DNA of 45,790 nt from JAZKIX01 sp040384645 (GTDB lineage: Bacteria; Pseudomonadota; Gammaproteobacteria; Burkholderiales; Burkholderiaceae_D): NCBI GenBank assembly GCA_040384645.1, contig JAZKIX010000119.1:1-45790 (forward strand). The letters are read 5' to 3'. Numbering within the stretch: the stretch's first letter is position 1; each line of letters opens with the position of its first letter. The translations under genes and the position numbers were made by a program. The notes under the pieces were generated by a model. That model did no database searches. It was not told where the DNA came from and worked only from the letters and a program-made list of their open reading frames with translations. Below, one piece after another: positions 1-8,643 of this stretch.

Positions 1-183
1 CAATTCAAGCTCAATCTAATATGGATGAACCCACACGATCCAACAGACATGGCAAAGCAGCTCAAATTGATGGAAGTGAATACAACGCAGCTAAAGCCAT
101 CCTTGTTTCGTGTTGCGCTGGCAAGCCAATCGCTTGAAAAGTTGGCGCCAGCTTATTGGGCAGCGATCAAGGAATGCCTATGA
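1..183 (+). CDS. C-terminal end of an unrecognised protein (partial)
   Basis: The reading frame is open from the first base of the window to a TGA at 181-183, giving 60 residues that end in ...SLEKLAPAYWAAIKECL. The start lies outside the window. Its stop overlaps the ATG of the glycosyltransferase gene in an ATGA arrangement at 180-183, so the two genes are very probably translationally coupled in one operon. The visible part has no motif I recognise. The neighbours (glycosyltransferase, NeuD-type acetyltransferase) suggest a role in surface glycan synthesis, but that is inference from context only. Confidence 0.6.
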   Translation, partial: QFKLNLIWMNPHDPTDMAKQLKLMEVNTTQLKPSLFRVALASQSLEKLAPAYWAAIKECL

Positions 184-1835
184 AAAAATATGGTATTTAC
201 CTCGCGTATCCGCCCACCACCGATCTGCGCAACGAAGGCTTAGGCAGACAGTTGGCAGAATTTTTAAAGGCAGCTCAGGAACGCGGCGATATACGTTTTG
301 TCATTGCCTGCCCGAGTTGGATGCGAAGTAGTCTGGCCGATCTGTTCGTATCCAAAAGCATTCATTTCGATTCCTTTGAATTTCTGTCGCCCACCACCAA
401 GCCATTAATTCTTGCAATCTACGAACGCTATACTGCGTTCAAAAATCGGCCAAATCGGCGAGGAGTACTCTTGTCCGTCATGCCGTTTTTTCGTGAGCAA
501 TTTGCAAGAGTGCAAATTTGGGCAGAACGTAAAATTGTCGGCACGCGCAGTCTTGCGTCATTGCTTTTGCTTGCCTTATCGGGAATACCGATTCTGGCTG
601 TAGGAGTCGTTTCCGCCGCATTACTTTTGACTATTCTGTTACCCCTATATTTTTTCGGCCGAAATATGGGCATCGCGGCCCATAAAATATTTACATTCAA
701 GGCGCTATCGGACCGCATCGGTTTAGTACTGCGGCAACCCAAAGAAGATTCAGGTGTCATGCGATGGTACCGACTCATGTTGGAAGCGGAGATATCGCTA
801 CTGCATGACATGATCAATGGGCGCCGCGATATTTCGGCTTGGTACAGCCCAACGGCTTTTTGGCCGCATTTCCATAAAATCAAGGCACCCCGACTCATGT
901 GCGTACCGGATGTGGTGCTAGCCGACTTTCCGGTGGGTTTTGCGCCGCTTGGCGGTGGCAGGCGCTTGGAAGCATTTAGGGCAATCGAGCAGGCGATCCG
1001 GGGCGGTGAGTTTTTCGTCACCTACAGTGATGAAATCAAGTGGCGCACGCTGGTACACCGTTACCAAGTTGAACACACTGCAATTCATGTCATTGCACAC
1101 GGCGCGAACAGGCTGGACAGTCTGGTTACGGTATCAGGCTTCCCCGATAACGAGACTGCCACCGAAACCTTGTGCCGCAATTTTTTTCAAAGCGCCTTAA
1201 GCAAGGCGCGCGGTATCGCGAATGCCGGTATATATGGCGGCAATGAAGTACGCTTTCTTTTTTACGCGAGCCAATTTCGCCCGAACAAAAACATAATTTC
1301 GTTACTGCGCGCCTATGAGCACTTACTTAAGCGCCGATACATCGGTCACAAGCTTGTGCTCACAGGCATTCCAGAGATGGTCCCGGAAGTGGCTCAGTTC
1401 ATTTTGGAACACAATTTGGCCAATGACGTACTGTGCCTGCACGGCCTGTCGGAATACGAACTGGCTGCTTGCTATCGGCTGGCAGACCTTGCCATCAACC
1501 CCAGCCTGAGCGAAGGCGGTTGTCCATTTACATTTTGCGAAGCTCTGTCGCTTGGCACGCCGGTTGTCATGGCACGAATTGCTGTGACTGAAGAAGTCAT
1601 TACCGATCCACAGCTGCAAACGTTAATGTTTTTCGACCCTTACGACTGGCAAGATATGGCAGTTCGCATTGAGTGGGCATTACAAAATTTAAGCATGCTA
1701 AAAGCCCAGCAAATGCCGGTGTATGAAAAATTGATACGACGTACTTGGCGCACTGTCGTTGACGAACATATCGAACTCCTGGATCGTATTTCTACAACTG
1801 CACCGGTCGCTGCAATTGTAGAAAACGTTCATTAA
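180..1835 (+). CDS. Glycosyltransferase, GT4-like (GT-B fold)
   Basis: A 551-residue protein whose C-terminal third carries a GT4/GT-B sugar-nucleotide-binding signature: 'FYASQFRPNKNI' opening the second Rossmann domain, then 'NPSLSEGGCPFTFCEAL' followed by 'SLGTPVVMARIAVTEEVI'. The spacing between the two glutamates of that motif is one residue longer than the usual E-x7-E. A strongly hydrophobic stretch at about residues 130-170 suggests membrane insertion or association, which makes the protein longer than a typical 380-residue GT4 enzyme. I chose ATG 180 because it overlaps the upstream stop (ATGA) and has AAGGA about 7 nt upstream; a longer frame from TTG 156 has no such support. It probably transfers a sugar during capsule, exopolysaccharide or O-antigen assembly. 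Donor and acceptor cannot be told from sequence. Confidence 0.85.
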   Translation: MKKYGIYLAYPPTTDLRNEGLGRQLAEFLKAAQERGDIRFVIACPSWMRSSLADLFVSKSIHFDSFEFLSPTTKPLILAIYERYTAFKNRPNRRGVLLSVMPFFREQFARVQIWAERKIVGTRSLASLLLLALSGIPILAVGVVSAALLLTILLPLYFFGRNMGIAAHKIFTFKALSDRIGLVLRQPKEDSGVMRWYRLMLEAEISLLHDMINGRRDISAWYSPTAFWPHFHKIKAPRLMCVPDVVLADFPVGFAPLGGGRRLEAFRAIEQAIRGGEFFVTYSDEIKWRTLVHRYQVEHTAIHVIAHGANRLDSLVTVSGFPDNETATETLCRNFFQSALSKARGIANAGIYGGNEVRFLFYASQFRPNKNIISLLRAYEHLLKRRYIGHKLVLTGIPEMVPEVAQFILEHNLANDVLCLHGLSEYELAACYRLADLAINPSLSEGGCPFTFCEALSLGTPVVMARIAVTEEVITDPQLQTLMFFDPYDWQDMAVRIEWALQNLSMLKAQQMPVYEKLIRRTWRTVVDEHIELLDRISTTAPVAAIVENVH

Positions 1836-1997
1836 ATCATTCAGGGGACTTATTCAAAATTGTTCCAGCAAACAGGTTTTAGCAAAACGCGTTTGCGAAG
1901 ACAGCACACTTTGTACGACGAGAGAGCTCAACTCAGCAAAGCCGATTTGAGTAGCTCTTATCATTTACTTCGACCAGCAACCACAGAAAACCAAGCA

Positions 1998-2633
1998 ATG
2001 TCAAATTCAGAAAATTATCTGATCATTCACGGATGCGGTGGACACGCCAGAAGTGTGGCCGATGTCGCTCTCGCTACAGGTATCACAAACCTGATCTTTA
2101 TCGATGAGCAAGCGAAAACCAGTGAGACCATTTTTGGCTACAAGGTAGTTAACACCTTCTACCCTGACGATTTCACACAAGCGAAACACATCGTGGCGAT
2201 TGGCAATGCAATCAAACGAGCGGCAATTTTTACAGAACTAGTCCATCTGGGTTACACCCTCGACAATATCATTGCACCCAATGCGGCATTCGGTTTTGAG
2301 GCACGATTAGGACAAGGGATTTTCATCGCCCATGGCGCGCACCTTGGGCCGCTGGTCTCCATTGGCGACAATTCGATCGTCAACACCCATGCTGTGGTCG
2401 AACACGAGTCGAGCATTGGCCAAAATTGTCACATCGCCGTCAATGCCACAATCGCCGGACGCTGTGTTATCGGTGACAATGTTTTTATCGGTGCCGGAGC
2501 GACTGTCATTGACGGTATCTGTATCTGTAACGGTGCAATAGTGGGTGCAGGCGCGGTGATCGTGCGTGACATTACACGCCAAGGCACTTATGTAGGAATA
2601 CCGGCAACAAGGACGGATTCGATCTCACTTTAA
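1998..2633 (+). CDS. NeuD-type sugar O-acetyltransferase (left-handed beta-helix)
   Basis: A 211-residue protein. The N-terminal 'LIIHGCGGHARSVADVA' is the nucleotide-binding-like opening of the NeuD/PglD family. From about residue 95 it continues in hexapeptide repeats (for example 'IGDNSIVNTHAVVEH', 'IGQNCHIAVNATIAG', 'IGDNVFIGAGATVIDG') that form a trimeric left-handed beta-helix binding acetyl-CoA. Such enzymes acetylate sialic acid or amino-sugar precursors. The frame is open back to TTG 1860, but ATG 1998 puts the start a few residues before the conserved 'LIIHG' strand and gives the normal family length. The 162 nt between the glycosyltransferase stop and this start show no clear gene. 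The stop lies 1 nt from the stop of the convergent dioxygenase gene, so no terminator fits between them. Confidence 0.82.
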   Translation: MSNSENYLIIHGCGGHARSVADVALATGITNLIFIDEQAKTSETIFGYKVVNTFYPDDFTQAKHIVAIGNAIKRAAIFTELVHLGYTLDNIIAPNAAFGFEARLGQGIFIAHGAHLGPLVSIGDNSIVNTHAVVEHESSIGQNCHIAVNATIAGRCVIGDNVFIGAGATVIDGICICNGAIVGAGAVIVRDITRQGTYVGIPATRTDSISL

Positions 2634-2634
2634 G

Positions 2635-3312
2635 TCAATAAACCACACTCGCCCACTGCAATCCATACGGCAAATTCACCGGCCCAAACACAAAATGCAA
2701 CACGCGTCGCTTGCTTAAACCGGTCGCCTTGGAGGAGGCATGCAATAACAAGGGCCGCATTATTAACGTTCCGCCACGCTCCACGCAGCATATTTTTTCG
2801 CTGCGCTGGGAACGTTGCCGTTGCACAGCATCGATATCGAGACGGCCGCCGAGATGCGAGCCCGGCACCACACGCAATGCGCCGTCTGCGGCACCACATG
2901 GATCGAGGTGTAGACGCACTATAAGCAATTGTTCTAGCAAGGCAACAGGCGGTTGTACATACCAGCAACCCTCTTTTTCCGACCAGCCCGACAGCAACGG
3001 GTGATCAATTCTTTCGGCAACAGGAATGCTCAAATCCTGATGAATTGGCACCAGCCAATTACGTTCAACCGCCTTTTCAAAATAAGTGCACTGCACGGCG
3101 ATAAAGTCTGGCGGGAGCAACATCGAAAATCGATTATCAACGCGCAGGCGGCGCGCCAGCGCAATACACCAAGGCTGGAGCAAGAGGTTGCGGCTACCGG
3201 CGGATTGGCTCGCCAAAGGATCGATGGCGCAATCAATGGCTGCGCACTCTTTCACATTCAAAACAGAGTCAATGATGGCAAAGCCATGTTGCTCAAATTG
3301 TGCAACACACAT
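2635..3312 (-). CDS. Phytanoyl-CoA dioxygenase (PhyH) family protein
   Basis: About 225 residues with the Fe(II)/2-oxoglutarate dioxygenase pattern of the PhyH family. The opening 'VAQFEQHGFAIIDSVL' is typical. The metal-binding HxD is in 'VPIHQDLSIPV' near residue 91, the distal histidine in 'RPLLLHASS' near residue 191, and the 2-oxoglutarate-binding arginine in 'KRRVLHFVFG'. 'GALRVVPGSHLGG' is also characteristic. All expected ligands are present, so an active hydroxylase is likely, but the substrate is unknown. The position beside glycan genes is suggestive but the gene is on the opposite strand. ATG 3312 is preferred over TTG 3333; neither has a good Shine-Dalgarno sequence. Confidence 0.8.
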   Translation of the reverse strand: MCVAQFEQHGFAIIDSVLNVKECAAIDCAIDPLASQSAGSRNLLLQPWCIALARRLRVDNRFSMLLPPDFIAVQCTYFEKAVERNWLVPIHQDLSIPVAERIDHPLLSGWSEKEGCWYVQPPVALLEQLLIVRLHLDPCGAADGALRVVPGSHLGGRLDIDAVQRQRSQRSEKICCVERGGTLIMRPLLLHASSKATGLSKRRVLHFVFGPVNLPYGLQWASVVY

Positions 3313-3382
3313 GGGAATAGTGATCTGAGTCAATTGCTACGGCCAATTACTTAAAGATTGATAAAACCTGCTATTTGCAGTT

Positions 3383-3643
3383 TCACAGATGCTTTTTAAC
3401 CAATTGTTTTTCAAATGCGATATCGAGTTTGCTGACGCGCTTTGGCGTTTGCGGGCCGTATGCTTTGACGAAGGCGACGAAGTCATCGAGCATCATTGGC
3501 GCGCACAGACGCTCGGGTTCACCAGTGGCGCTCGGCAACACGAGTGTGAACATGCCGTCGCCGCCCAGCAACATCGAATAGTGTGGATTGCCGCTGCGTT
3601 GTTTGAGCCGGTCTATGGCGGCGCTTGCGCGGGTTGATCTCAT
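3383..3643 (-). CDS. Small conserved-looking hypothetical protein
   Basis: An 86-residue frame starting at ATG 3643 with AAAGGA about 9 nt upstream, a good ribosome-binding site, which is the main reason to call it a gene. The protein is basic at its N-terminus ('MRSTRASAAIDRLKQR'), has a glycine-rich turn ('MLLGGDGMFTLVLPS') and a C-terminal amphipathic part. It has no signal peptide, membrane segment or motif I recognise. It is divergent from the pseudouridine synthase gene and upstream of, and co-directional with, the PhyH-type gene, 70 nt away, so it may share that transcript. Function unknown. Confidence 0.6.
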   Translation of the reverse strand: MRSTRASAAIDRLKQRSGNPHYSMLLGGDGMFTLVLPSATGEPERLCAPMMLDDFVAFVKAYGPQTPKRVSKLDIAFEKQLVKKHL

Positions 3644-3853
3644 GATTCATTTTCCTTTAAACATGGGCTGGACTGGCAGATTTCAGGCATCGCTACAATC
3701 CAATTCCAATACGTTTCCAGCGTCTCGATGGCGCACATTAAGCCACAACTTCGCTCTTTGGTGCAGCCCTATCCGCCGGCAGGCCCAGGCAGCGCTAGCG
3801 CGTGCGGTCGGCCACCATAGCCACGTCTATAGGGCTTCTGGTAAAGTCCCGCC

Positions 3854-4588
3854 ATGAGCAAACTATCCCTAGACCGTCTCTTGCAATCGCAGGGTTACGG
3901 CACCCGCAAATACTGCCGCCAATTGATCGAGGATGGCGAAGTCAGCATCGATGGCGCCGTGGTTACCGACTATAAAGCCAGCTTCGACACGGACGGCTTG
4001 CGCTATGCCATTTTCGATGAAGAATGGCTGTATCGCAGCCATATTTACATTGCCCTGAACAAGCCAGCCAACTTTGAATGCTCGCGCAAGCCCAGCCATC
4101 ATCCCGGCGTGCTGACGCTGTTGCCAGAACAATTTACCTGGCGCGATGTGCAACCGGTCGGGCGGCTTGACCATGACACCACCGGCCTGTTACTGATGTC
4201 GGACGACGGGCCGTTTATCCATACCCAATCTTCGCCCAAGCGCCACATTCCCAAGGTGTATGTCGCCACCACGCATGATCCTGTGACGCCGGAACTGGTG
4301 GCGCAATTGCTGGGCGGCGTGCAATTGCATGACGAACCGGCGCCGCTGGCGGCGATTACCTGCCGCGCCCTTGAACCGGACCAAGAAGCATCGCATCAAT
4401 TGGAAATCGTGCTCGAACAGGGGAAATATCACCAGGTCAAACGTATGCTGGCCGCCGCCGGCAATCATTGCAGCGCCCTACGCCGCAGTGCGATCGGCGG
4501 TTTGACACTGGAAGCCTTGGGGTTGGAGGAAGGCGAATGGTGTTATCTGGATCAGACGCAATTAGATTTACTGGTGCCGGGCGCGTAA
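3854..4588 (+). CDS. rsuA: RsuA/RluE-family rRNA pseudouridine synthase
   Basis: A 244-residue protein with an N-terminal S4 RNA-binding domain (about residues 4-60, 'LDRLLQSQGYGTRKYCRQLI') followed by the pseudouridine synthase fold. The catalytic motif is 'PVGRLDHDTTGLLLMSDDG', with the nucleophilic aspartate at residue 106. 'GKYHQVKRMLAAAGNHCSALRRSAIGG' is the conserved C-terminal RNA-contact region. Length and architecture fit RsuA (16S U516) best; RluE or RluB-type 23S enzymes are the alternative, so the symbol is tentative. No Shine-Dalgarno sequence is visible before ATG 3854; a TAAAGT box ends only 6 nt upstream, which would fit a very short leader, but no convincing -35 accompanies it. 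The gene is followed 22 nt after the stop by a copy of the 75-nt repeat. Confidence 0.85.
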   Translation: MSKLSLDRLLQSQGYGTRKYCRQLIEDGEVSIDGAVVTDYKASFDTDGLRYAIFDEEWLYRSHIYIALNKPANFECSRKPSHHPGVLTLLPEQFTWRDVQPVGRLDHDTTGLLLMSDDGPFIHTQSSPKRHIPKVYVATTHDPVTPELVAQLLGGVQLHDEPAPLAAITCRALEPDQEASHQLEIVLEQGKYHQVKRMLAAAGNHCSALRRSAIGGLTLEALGLEEGEWCYLDQTQLDLLVPGA

Positions 4589-4610
4589 GCCTCGCATTGA
4601 ACGTATTTTT

Positions 4611-4685
4611 GGGGGTATATGCCAAAACCATGCCAACCCCGCACGTTTTATAAGCGCCATTTTTTATACACCATAGAGTATTAAT
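4611..4685 (-). repeat. 75-nt intergenic element, copy 1
   Basis: This copy is read on the minus strand. It has ATAC at element positions 5-8, GTAT at 17-20, CGTGCGG at 41-47 and terminal ATACCCCC. It lies 22 nt past the rsuA-like stop and 164 nt before the next + strand gene. It aligns without gaps to seven other copies in the window. GGGGT at 47-51 can pair with ACCCC near the end. Confidence 0.85.
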
Positions 4686-4849
4686 GCGGCAAAAGACGCG
4701 TAAAAAGCTTCCGGCGCTCGCGCAACCTTGCCGCCCTGCTTTCAGGGTGTCTTGCGATGCCGCAATGACAAGCATTGTGTTACCGTGCTGCCAGCTTAAT
4801 ATTGCGCGATTATTTTCAATAATTTGACCATTTCCTACCCTCCCGACTC

Positions 4850-7800
4850 ATGACTAAAAAGCCCTTGTTCTGGATCCTCGCTACGTTGGCATCGATCTTG
4901 AGTTTCATTTTTTCATGGCATTTATTTACCCAGGCTTTCCCGATATTGGAAGTCGATATCTCGATGACACGCGACGCCGCCTTAAAGACGGCGACCGAGC
5001 GGGTGGCGACGCTCAAGCTGGCGCCCGCCGATGCGCGCAGTGCGGTACGTTTTAATAACGATAGCGAAGCGCAAAACTTCATCGAGCTGGAAGGCGGCGG
5101 CAAGGAAGCCTTCAACGCCTTGCTCAAGCAGGATATCTATCAAACCTTGCAATGGGAAGTCCGGTTTTTCCGCGAGAAAGACGCTGGCAATACCACCCTG
5201 TTTTTTACGCCGCAAGGCAAGCCGTATGGCTTTTCGCGCCATATTCCCGAGACCGATCCGGGCGCAGCCTTAGACGCGGAACAGGCGCGCAAGATCGCCG
5301 AAGCGGCCGCCTTGCGCGATTGGAATCTGGATCTGGGTGTGGGCAAATCGCCTTTTGTGCTGGCCGAACAATCTTTTGAGAAACGTCCGGGCGGCCGTAT
5401 TGATCACGCTTTTGTGTACGAACGCAATGACCAGAAGCTGGGCAAAAACGGCGAAGGCCGGGTACGCCTGACGCTGGAAGTCAACGGCGACCAGCTGGCC
5501 GAGTTGCGTTATTCGATCAAGGTGCCGCAAAGTTTCGAGCGCCGCTTTGCTGAAATGCGTGCCACCAACAACACCATCGCCGGCACCGCTTCGCTGGCGA
5601 TGTCGGTGTTATATCTATTCGGCGGTTGTATGCTGGGCTTGATCTGGCTCAACCGGCAGCGCTTTATCTTGCTGCGCGGACCACTCAAATGGGCCACGTT
5701 CATCGCGCTTTTGCAGGGCGCGCAAGTCCTCAATCAAATCCCGTCTAATTGGTTCAGCTATGACACAGCGATTTCTACCAATGCCTTTATCGGCCAGCAG
5801 ATTGGGATGGCGCTGGCGGCGTTTTTGGGCATGTGGCTGTTGTTGACGGTCAGTTTCATTGCGGCGGAGAGCCTGTCGCGCCGTGCTTTTGGCGACCATC
5901 CGCAGTTTTGGCGGTTATGGACACGCGATGGCGCCGGCACCACCGATGTACTCGGTCGTACCATGGGCGGCTATTTGTGGGTCGGTTTCGACTTGCTGTT
6001 TATCGTGGTGTTTTATTACGTCACCCAGAATTATCTGGGCTGGTGGTCGCCGCTGGAATCCTTGATCGACCCTAATATCCTGGCTACGCCGATGCCTTGG
6101 CTGGCACCGGTGGCCAATTCCCTGCAAGCCGGATTCTGGGAAGAGTGCCTGTTCCGCGCCGTGCCGCTGGCAGGGGCCGCCCTGATCGGCGATTATCTCG
6201 GACGGCGTTTTGACGGCCGCTACGGCGGCCGGCGCAGTTGGCTCATTATCGGGCTGGTGGTGCAGGCCGTGATCTTCGGTGCCGCCCACGCCAACTATGC
6301 GCAGCAACCTTCCTATGCAAGGCCGGTAGAGTTGTTTATTCCTGCCTTGATGTGGGGCATCGTCTACCTGCGTTTTGGCCTGTTGCCGGGCATCGTGTTC
6401 CATTTCGTTTTCGATCTTTTGTTGATGTCCTTGCCGATCTTTGCGATCAGTGCGCCGGGACTGGAGTTGGATCGCGCCATCGTCGTGGTATGCGGCGCCG
6501 CACCTTTGCTGGTGGTGCTGTGGGCACGCTGGCGCGCCGGCCAATGGCGGCCCTTTCCACCGCATTTGCTGAATGCGGCATGGGCGCCGAAAGCGCCGGC
6601 ACAAGCACAGCGCGAGTCGATAGCCGCAGCCACTATGCACGCTTCGTGGCCACGCATCCGCGCCATTTTGCCGTGGTTGGGCGCAGCGGGCGTAGCTGGC
6701 TGGATCGCGTTTGCGCCTTTCAAACAAGATGGCTTGCCGTTTAATCTTGACCGCGCTACCGCCGAAGCTGCCGCCGATGCTGCTCTCAAAGCGCGCGGCG
6801 TCAATTTAACGGACGATTGGCAGCGCTTTTCCCAAGTGGTCAACACCCCGGGCGAAGCCGATGCCTTCGTCTGGCGCGAAGGCGGCGCAAAGGCGTATGC
6901 AGAAGTACTCGGGCGTTATTTGCCGCCACCAAGCTGGCGTGTGCGGTATGTGCGTTTCGACGGCGATGTGGCCGAACGGGCCGAAGAGTGGCAAGTATTT
7001 GTCGAAAACGGCATCGATGGCCGCAGCGATCCGCAGGCCAAAAATGCCGCTCACATTCGCGGTATCTGGCATGAGTTGCCCGAAGCACGCGCCGGCAAAT
7101 CGCTCACGGTAGAACAGGCCCGCACTCTGGTGCACGATGTCATCGTGCAAAAATTTGGACGCCAACCGCAGGATCTGCGTGAAATATCCGCCATCGAAAC
7201 CAAGCAGCCCAATCGCAAGGATTGGAGCTTCACCTTTGCCGATGACAAAATAACTTCGCTCAAAGGGGGCGAAGCGCGCATGGAAATCGATATCGCCGGC
7301 GATGAAGTAAGCTTGTCGCGCCGCTTCGTCCATGTACCCGAAGCCTGGGAACGCGCCGAGCGCGACCGCCGCGCCTTGATGAAAAATGTGCAAATCGGGG
7401 TCGGCCTGCTATCGGTTTTGCTCGGACTCGGCGCCTTGATCGTGGCGATCATCCACGGCAGTCAGGATCGCGTGGATCGCCGGCAATTCATCCGTATCGG
7501 TGCCGGCATGTTTATCTTGAGTCTCTTAAATCGTATCAATGATTGGCAAACCTTGGCCATGAATTTCAAGACTGAGCAATCGCTGGCCAGCCAACTCGGC
7601 CTGACCGTGACGGCCCTCATGATCGGGCTTGCGCTACTGTCGCTGATCATTGGTCTGTTCGCCGGACTGGGCGTCGAGGGTGCGCGACGTGGCCAACTGG
7701 GCAGTGCGCGCTTGAAGGATGCCTTGTTGCCAGGGCTGAGTCTGGCGGCGTTTTTAGTCGGCTTGTCGGCGCTTTTAAGTTCATTCACGACACCGAAACT

Positions 7801-8302
7801 GCCGCGTCTGGAAAGCCTGTCGGGCTTAAACACTGCCTTCCCTGCCCTGGACGGTCTGATCAGCGGCTTCACCGGCGTCGCTTTTACCTTGGCCGGCATC
7901 ACGTTCTTACTGATCCTGTTACGCGACTTCAATGCTGGCTTCACACAGCGGCGCGGCTGGACCATTGGCGGTTTATTCGTCGTCGGATTTATTCCGGCTG
8001 CAATCGAGGCTCCCTTGCTCACCACCTTCCTGATGCAAGGCGCGGTGTCCGGCGTGGTGCTTGTCTTGCTCTATGTATTCGTCGCCCGTTTCGAGCCAAA
8101 AGTACTCTTGATTGCCCTGATTGCCAAATCGGTTTTCGCCGCCATTAGCACGATCGTCATCGCGCCTTATCCAAATGTATTCTGGATCAAGGGTTTGCAA
8201 ATTCTGGCGCTGTTGCTGGCCACCGCGTGGTGGATGCACATGCTCGATCAGGCGCAAGACCGGCAACTGGCAAAAGGGGCGCCGGCGGATGCGGTAACTT
8301 GA
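4850..8302 (+). CDS. Large CPBP-family (CAAX/Rce1-like) membrane protease with internal duplication
   Basis: An 1150-residue polytopic membrane protein. The first half has an N-terminal membrane segment, a soluble region at about residues 30-225, then a membrane domain with all three CPBP motifs: EExxxR at 431-436 ('WEECLFR'), FxxxH at 476-480 ('FGAAH') and HxxxD at 518-522 ('HFVFD'). These residues form the intramembrane glutamic-protease site in the family. The second half (about 610-1150) repeats the plan: a membrane segment, a soluble region at about 630-850 visibly related to the first, and another membrane block in which I find none of the three motifs. The reading is therefore an active first half fused to a degenerate second half. 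Typical CPBP proteins have 200-300 residues, so this form is unusual. Substrate unknown. It appears to be transcribed alone, with a 75-nt repeat on each side. Confidence 0.82.
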   Translation: MTKKPLFWILATLASILSFIFSWHLFTQAFPILEVDISMTRDAALKTATERVATLKLAPADARSAVRFNNDSEAQNFIELEGGGKEAFNALLKQDIYQTLQWEVRFFREKDAGNTTLFFTPQGKPYGFSRHIPETDPGAALDAEQARKIAEAAALRDWNLDLGVGKSPFVLAEQSFEKRPGGRIDHAFVYERNDQKLGKNGEGRVRLTLEVNGDQLAELRYSIKVPQSFERRFAEMRATNNTIAGTASLAMSVLYLFGGCMLGLIWLNRQRFILLRGPLKWATFIALLQGAQVLNQIPSNWFSYDTAISTNAFIGQQIGMALAAFLGMWLLLTVSFIAAESLSRRAFGDHPQFWRLWTRDGAGTTDVLGRTMGGYLWVGFDLLFIVVFYYVTQNYLGWWSPLESLIDPNILATPMPWLAPVANSLQAGFWEECLFRAVPLAGAALIGDYLGRRFDGRYGGRRSWLIIGLVVQAVIFGAAHANYAQQPSYARPVELFIPALMWGIVYLRFGLLPGIVFHFVFDLLLMSLPIFAISAPGLELDRAIVVVCGAAPLLVVLWARWRAGQWRPFPPHLLNAAWAPKAPAQAQRESIAAATMHASWPRIRAILPWLGAAGVAGWIAFAPFKQDGLPFNLDRATAEAAADAALKARGVNLTDDWQRFSQVVNTPGEADAFVWREGGAKAYAEVLGRYLPPPSWRVRYVRFDGDVAERAEEWQVFVENGIDGRSDPQAKNAAHIRGIWHELPEARAGKSLTVEQARTLVHDVIVQKFGRQPQDLREISAIETKQPNRKDWSFTFADDKITSLKGGEARMEIDIAGDEVSLSRRFVHVPEAWERAERDRRALMKNVQIGVGLLSVLLGLGALIVAIIHGSQDRVDRRQFIRIGAGMFILSLLNRINDWQTLAMNFKTEQSLASQLGLTVTALMIGLALLSLIIGLFAGLGVEGARRGQLGSARLKDALLPGLSLAAFLVGLSALLSSFTTPKLPRLESLSGLNTAFPALDGLISGFTGVAFTLAGITFLLILLRDFNAGFTQRRGWTIGGLFVVGFIPAAIEAPLLTTFLMQGAVSGVVLVLLYVFVARFEPKVLLIALIAKSVFAAISTIVIAPYPNVFWIKGLQILALLLATAWWMHMLDQAQDRQLAKGAPADAVT

Positions 8303-8643
8303 TCGGGGTGAAGGCTGGCGCACCATTTTGATGGAAATAATACTGACTGGTGTATTTTATTTAAGCCAATGAATACGTGCGGAGAAATGGGTATTTTGGC
8401 ATATACCCCCATTATATTCATTAAGATTGCAGTGTTACTTGTTTTGGTAGGGTGGGCGGAGCGACCGTGGCGCTGCGCATCGAGCAGTTTTTCTGCCGAT
8501 TGTAGTGCGTGCCTTATTCAGTAAAAAAACAGTAGAGGCGGTGCGAATCGAAGCCAGTGCAATGGTTGTTTTGATAAACTGAATAAGTAAATAAATAAGC
8601 AGCTAAATGATAAGTAGCTAAAAAGTTACTAACAAGGAAGCAA
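8303..8643. other. 341-nt intergenic region before the TelA operon
   Basis: It contains repeat copy 2 at its left side (8336-8410). The remaining 230 nt have no coding frame I believe in. The last 60 nt are AT-rich, with repeated TAAATAA/TAAATGATAAG words, and end in AAGGAAG 4 nt before the ATG at 8644, a strong ribosome-binding site. The operon promoter must lie here, but I cannot pick a convincing -35/-10 pair. Confidence 0.6.
8336..8410 (+). repeat. 75-nt intergenic element, copy 2
   Basis: The element is in forward orientation, 33 nt after the CPBP-protease stop. ATAC (5-8) and GTAT (17-20) bracket a small loop; CGTGCGG is at 41-47; GGGTAT at 54-59 pairs perfectly with ATACCC near the end, a 6-bp stem with loop TTTGGCAT. 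Confidence 0.88.

Noticed and set aside
428..1021. A 197-codon frame antisense to the glycosyltransferase
   Set aside because: It is a shadow of a well-supported gene: no domain, low-complexity basic composition.
3842..3854. A leaderless promoter (TAAAGT) directly before the rsuA-like ATG
   Set aside because: The -10 spacing would fit, but there is no acceptable -35, so it is not listed as a promoter.
5915..6727. A 270-codon frame antisense to the CPBP protease
   Set aside because: Its Arg/Gln/His-rich content is typical of the antisense of a membrane protein gene; no start signal or family.
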